DNA from: an uncultured Bacteroidota bacterium
Lineage (GTDB): Bacteria; Bacteroidota; Bacteroidia; Bacteroidales; VadinHA17
Direction: 5' to 3'
Length of the DNA stretch: 8,797 nt
Assembly (NCBI GenBank): GCA_903865465.1
Contig: CAIPJU010000012.1
Span: forward strand, 1 to 8,797
The notes below the pieces were generated by a model. It made no database searches. It saw only the letters and a list, made by a program, of their open reading frames with translations, and was not told the DNA's origin. The translations under genes were made by a program, and so were the position numbers. The number at the start of each line of letters is the position of its first letter. Position 1 is the stretch's first letter. Below are positions 6,738-8,797 of the stretch, piece by piece.

Positions 6738-7670
6738 TCATTCCCTTATAATTGACACACCAGCTGTATCGGGAAGTCCGTAATTACCAGTGAGGACAAA
6801 CCTGTCGTTATCCAGAAACGATGGTTCGGTAATTTCAACCTCCTCGTTGTTTTCAAATCCTTTCTTTATATCCACCTTCACTGCTATGGAGTCATTAATG
6901 AGCTTCATGACCCAGAACTCGGTGAGGGCTTCATTACCGAGAATAGCATTTTTAGGAAGCATAACAGCATTAGCGTTCGATTCCTTCAGTAGCTTTATAC
7001 TTGCAATGAGGTTGGCGGGAAGGCCCCTGGTTGAAGAGGGACGAACTATATATCTTAGCGTCTGGGATTGTCCGTCCATTTCAGACAGCTTGCCGGCAAT
7101 GGAGCCCGTCAATTCGCTGTTATCGGGTAAGCGGATAATACATTTCTTGTTTTTTTCTATATAACTGTTATACTCAAAGGGAACATCCATGATGAAAACC
7201 AGACTCTCCTGTTCGGATATTTTAGCCAGCTCGTCGCCTTCCTGAACAAAATCACCTTTTTGAAAAGCTATGGAACTGACAATGCCATCTTTATTGGAAT
7301 AGATGTTAATTAATCCGTTAAAGGTGAGAGTGGAATCAATTATCGTTCTCCCTGATACCGCTGAAGCCTCTTTTGTTTTAACTGTAAAGAGGAGTTGTCC
7401 TGATTTGACGTGGTCCCACTGATTGATAAGGACTTTTGCGATGGATCCGGTGGCCGTGGTCCTGACAATTCCGGTATGCTGGAACTGAGCTGATGCCTGA
7501 AGGTAGAATACCGATTCAACAGGCTTAAGACTCGCCGGTACAACAGTTACAGGTGTTTTTACACCGACCTCTTCCTTAGTCTCCTGCTGGTTATTTCCGC
7601 AAGCCGGTAATATTAAAATTATGGCTGCAAGGAGCAGTGATGCTGATTTAGCTCTTGTTCTGGCTGACAT
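6738..7670 (-). CDS. RND efflux periplasmic adaptor (membrane fusion protein), lipoprotein, short-hairpin form
   Basis: Predicted 310-residue lipoprotein linking the permease to the outer membrane protein. From the chosen ATG the N-terminus is a clean type II signal: 'RTRAK', a hydrophobic run, then the lipobox 'LPACGN' with Cys24 as the acylation site. Two lipoyl half-motifs follow, at about 73-98 ('GSIAKVLINQWDHVKSGQLL') and 125-152 ('DGIVSSIAFQKGDFVQEGDE'). A beta-barrel domain spans about 155-230, and a membrane-proximal domain with 'MLPKNAIL' about 236-310, closing with 'GNYGLPDTAGVSI'. Only about 25 residues separate the half-motifs, too few for the usual coiled-coil hairpin. An in-frame ATG at 7712 overlaps the upstream gene by 29 bases and would add 14 residues with a second hydrophobic stretch before the signal. 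I prefer 7670, which leaves a 13-base gap and a normal signal. It sits between the TolC-like gene and the permease, the expected operon order. Confidence 0.93.
   Translation of the reverse strand: MSARTRAKSASLLLAAIILILPACGNNQQETKEEVGVKTPVTVVPASLKPVESVFYLQASAQFQHTGIVRTTATGSIAKVLINQWDHVKSGQLLFTVKTKEASAVSGRTIIDSTLTFNGLINIYSNKDGIVSSIAFQKGDFVQEGDELAKISEQESLVFIMDVPFEYNSYIEKNKKCIIRLPDNSELTGSIAGKLSEMDGQSQTLRYIVRPSSTRGLPANLIASIKLLKESNANAVMLPKNAILGNEALTEFWVMKLINDSIAVKVDIKKGFENNEEVEITEPSFLDNDRFVLTGNYGLPDTAGVSIIRE
6741..6747 (-). promoter_or_regulatory. SD-like sequence before the RND permease start
   Basis: The minus strand reads AAGGGAA, seven bases before the ATG at 6733, inside the last codons of the adaptor gene. 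With the 4-base intergenic gap it supports this start and tight coupling of permease to adaptor translation. It is a short match and could be coincidental. Confidence 0.35.
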
Positions 7671-7683
7671 TATAAAAGGGATG

Positions 7684-8797
7684 TTATTGATTAACAAGAA
7701 AATTGATTTCATTTATGACTTGCAGCTTTTGGATATCGATAATGTTCAGATTATGGCTTATGGTCCTGAAGTTTCTGACGGCATTGACGTAATCGGTCAT
7801 CTGGATATTTCCGGCTTCAAGTTGTTGTCTTAATGCCTTTAAAAGCTGATCAGCAGTTTTTACCTGTTTTAGGGCCATCTCGCGCATTTTATCAAGATTC
7901 CTAAGCTCTTCGTCCAGCTGACTAACCTGCACTTCATATTTCTTGCGATAATTATCCTGATAGGAGGTACGGCTGTTTTCTTCAAACTCCAGTTTTTTCT
8001 TTTCAAGTCCTCTCTGTTTTCCGTCATAAACAGGGATACTTAGATTCACGCCTGCACTGTATCCCAGATGAGTGTAGAAATTCCATGGAGTACTTGACAG
8101 AATTCCTGCATCGGCAAACCAGTTCACTTTTGGTTTGTAGCTGATATCAATAGCATCATACTCATTTCTGATCCGGAGGCTGTCAAGCCTGTACTGGGCC
8201 AAAGAGGCTGTTTTTCCAACATCAGGTACACCTGCCTTATTCAATAGCGGTGCAGATACTTCAATAAAGGATGTGTCGGCGATTCCACATAACTGGTTAA
8301 GCACAGAAAGTTCTTTCCTGTACTGGCTTCTAAGCTGATTGACAACCATTTCCTGCGTCTGTCCCTCAACTAATAGAGAAAGGTAATCTGTTTGCTTACA
8401 AATTCCGCTGGTCATAAACTGGCTGAGAATAAGCTTCTCTTTTTCAAAAAGTTCAGTAAATCCTGTGTTGAATTCGAAATCGTTAAAAACTGATAGTGAA
8501 ACGAGATACTGATCTGTAATCAGTTTATCAAGTTCGGCTGAACTTACCTTTGATGAGTTATTAATTATTCTTTTCTGGAGCAGGGCCTGAAGAGACTTGT
8601 TATTCAGTTCTTTTTTATTCAAAATTCTCTGTGAAACAGAAATGATAGCAGCATAGTTTCCACCATTTGTTGCAGCATCGTCGTAGCCTGCATTATGATA
8701 AACAGGTGCATAAAGTATTTGAGAATTTATACCGACAAGAGGTTTCTGAGCTGCTCTGAATATGAGGCTGTCATACATAGCCGAGGATGCCTGGTTA
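7684..8797 (-). CDS. TolC-family outer membrane efflux protein, 5' end cut by right window edge
   Basis: The frame is open through the window edge; about 370 residues are visible and the stop is at 7684. The visible part contains both OEP (outer membrane efflux protein) repeats. The first runs from 'PLVGINSQILYAPVYHNAGY' through long helices to 'LNQLCGIADTSFIEV'; the second starts near 'SLAQYRLDSLRIRNEYDA', has the strand 'YKPKVNWFADAGILSS', the strand-turn 'GVNLSIPVYDGKQRG', then a roughly 110-residue charged helical hairpin ending 'LQVINEINFLVNQ'. This is the TolC pattern of a trimeric beta-barrel plus periplasmic alpha-tunnel. Missing are probably the signal peptide and the first few dozen residues. 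An internal ATG at 8778 is in frame, but codons upstream (encoding NQASSA) continue the OEP helix, so it is unlikely to be the true start. It is followed 13 bases later by the adaptor gene, fitting a complete tripartite pump operon. Confidence 0.93.
   Translation of the reverse strand, partial: NQASSAMYDSLIFRAAQKPLVGINSQILYAPVYHNAGYDDAATNGGNYAAIISVSQRILNKKELNNKSLQALLQKRIINNSSKVSSAELDKLITDQYLVSLSVFNDFEFNTGFTELFEKEKLILSQFMTSGICKQTDYLSLLVEGQTQEMVVNQLRSQYRKELSVLNQLCGIADTSFIEVSAPLLNKAGVPDVGKTASLAQYRLDSLRIRNEYDAIDISYKPKVNWFADAGILSSTPWNFYTHLGYSAGVNLSIPVYDGKQRGLEKKKLEFEENSRTSYQDNYRKKYEVQVSQLDEELRNLDKMREMALKQVKTADQLLKALRQQLEAGNIQMTDYVNAVRNFRTISHNLNIIDIQKLQVINEINFLVNQ

Noticed and set aside
7671..7712. 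Longer adaptor start at ATG 7712 overlapping the TolC-like gene
   Set aside because: It would put a second hydrophobic stretch before an otherwise normal lipoprotein signal peptide, without a better ribosome binding site.
1..8797. Defence island, CRISPR, mobile element or structured RNA
   Set aside because: Every stretch is accounted for by recognisable efflux or metabolic genes with gaps of at most 49 bases, and no terminal repeats, transposase, integrase, spacer array or RNA gene is visible.

Overview
All eight genes in this window lie on the minus strand and are packed head to tail. The longest gap is 33 bases, so no stretch approaches 300 bases without a gene. Base composition (low-to-mid 40s % GC by eye), weak or absent Shine-Dalgarno sequences, an outer-membrane-factor / lipoprotein-adaptor / RND gene order, and the look of the proteins suggest a Bacteroidota bacterium, probably of the Bacteroidales/Marinilabiliales type. 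That placement is inference; no rRNA or marker gene is present. I see no tRNA, CRISPR array, insertion sequence, phage gene or long repeat.

In transcription order (right to left), the first block is a tripartite efflux pump: a TolC-family outer membrane protein cut by the right edge, a small lipoprotein periplasmic adaptor, and a 1014-residue RND permease. The permease has the aspartate pair of drug-type RND pumps in TM4. It also has the TM10 glutamate and TM11 lysine that form the proton relay in the copper pump CusA. The adaptor appears to lack the coiled-coil hairpin that normally reaches the outer membrane protein. Its substrate cannot be read from the sequence.

Only 49 bases after the permease stop (25 bases counting from an alternative TTG), on the same strand, a metabolic block begins: a NagD-type HAD-IIA phosphatase, a class II (zinc) sugar-phosphate aldolase, a HAD-IA phosphatase, a PHP-domain protein, and the N-terminal third or so of a second class II aldolase/adducin-family protein running off the left edge. 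Joints within this block are tight (12-base gap, 4-base ATGA overlap, 33-base gap, 1-base gap), so it reads as one operon, possibly sharing transcription with the pump genes.

Two class II aldolases with three predicted phosphohydrolases imply a pathway that cleaves a phosphorylated sugar (or sugar-like alcohol or acid) and dephosphorylates intermediates or by-products. No kinase, isomerase, transporter or regulator is visible to identify the sugar. The least ordinary member is the PHP protein, which has lost histidines at two canonical metal-ligand positions while keeping the rest of the motif set. It is the best candidate here for something undescribed. I do not see a defence system or a clearly novel mobile system.
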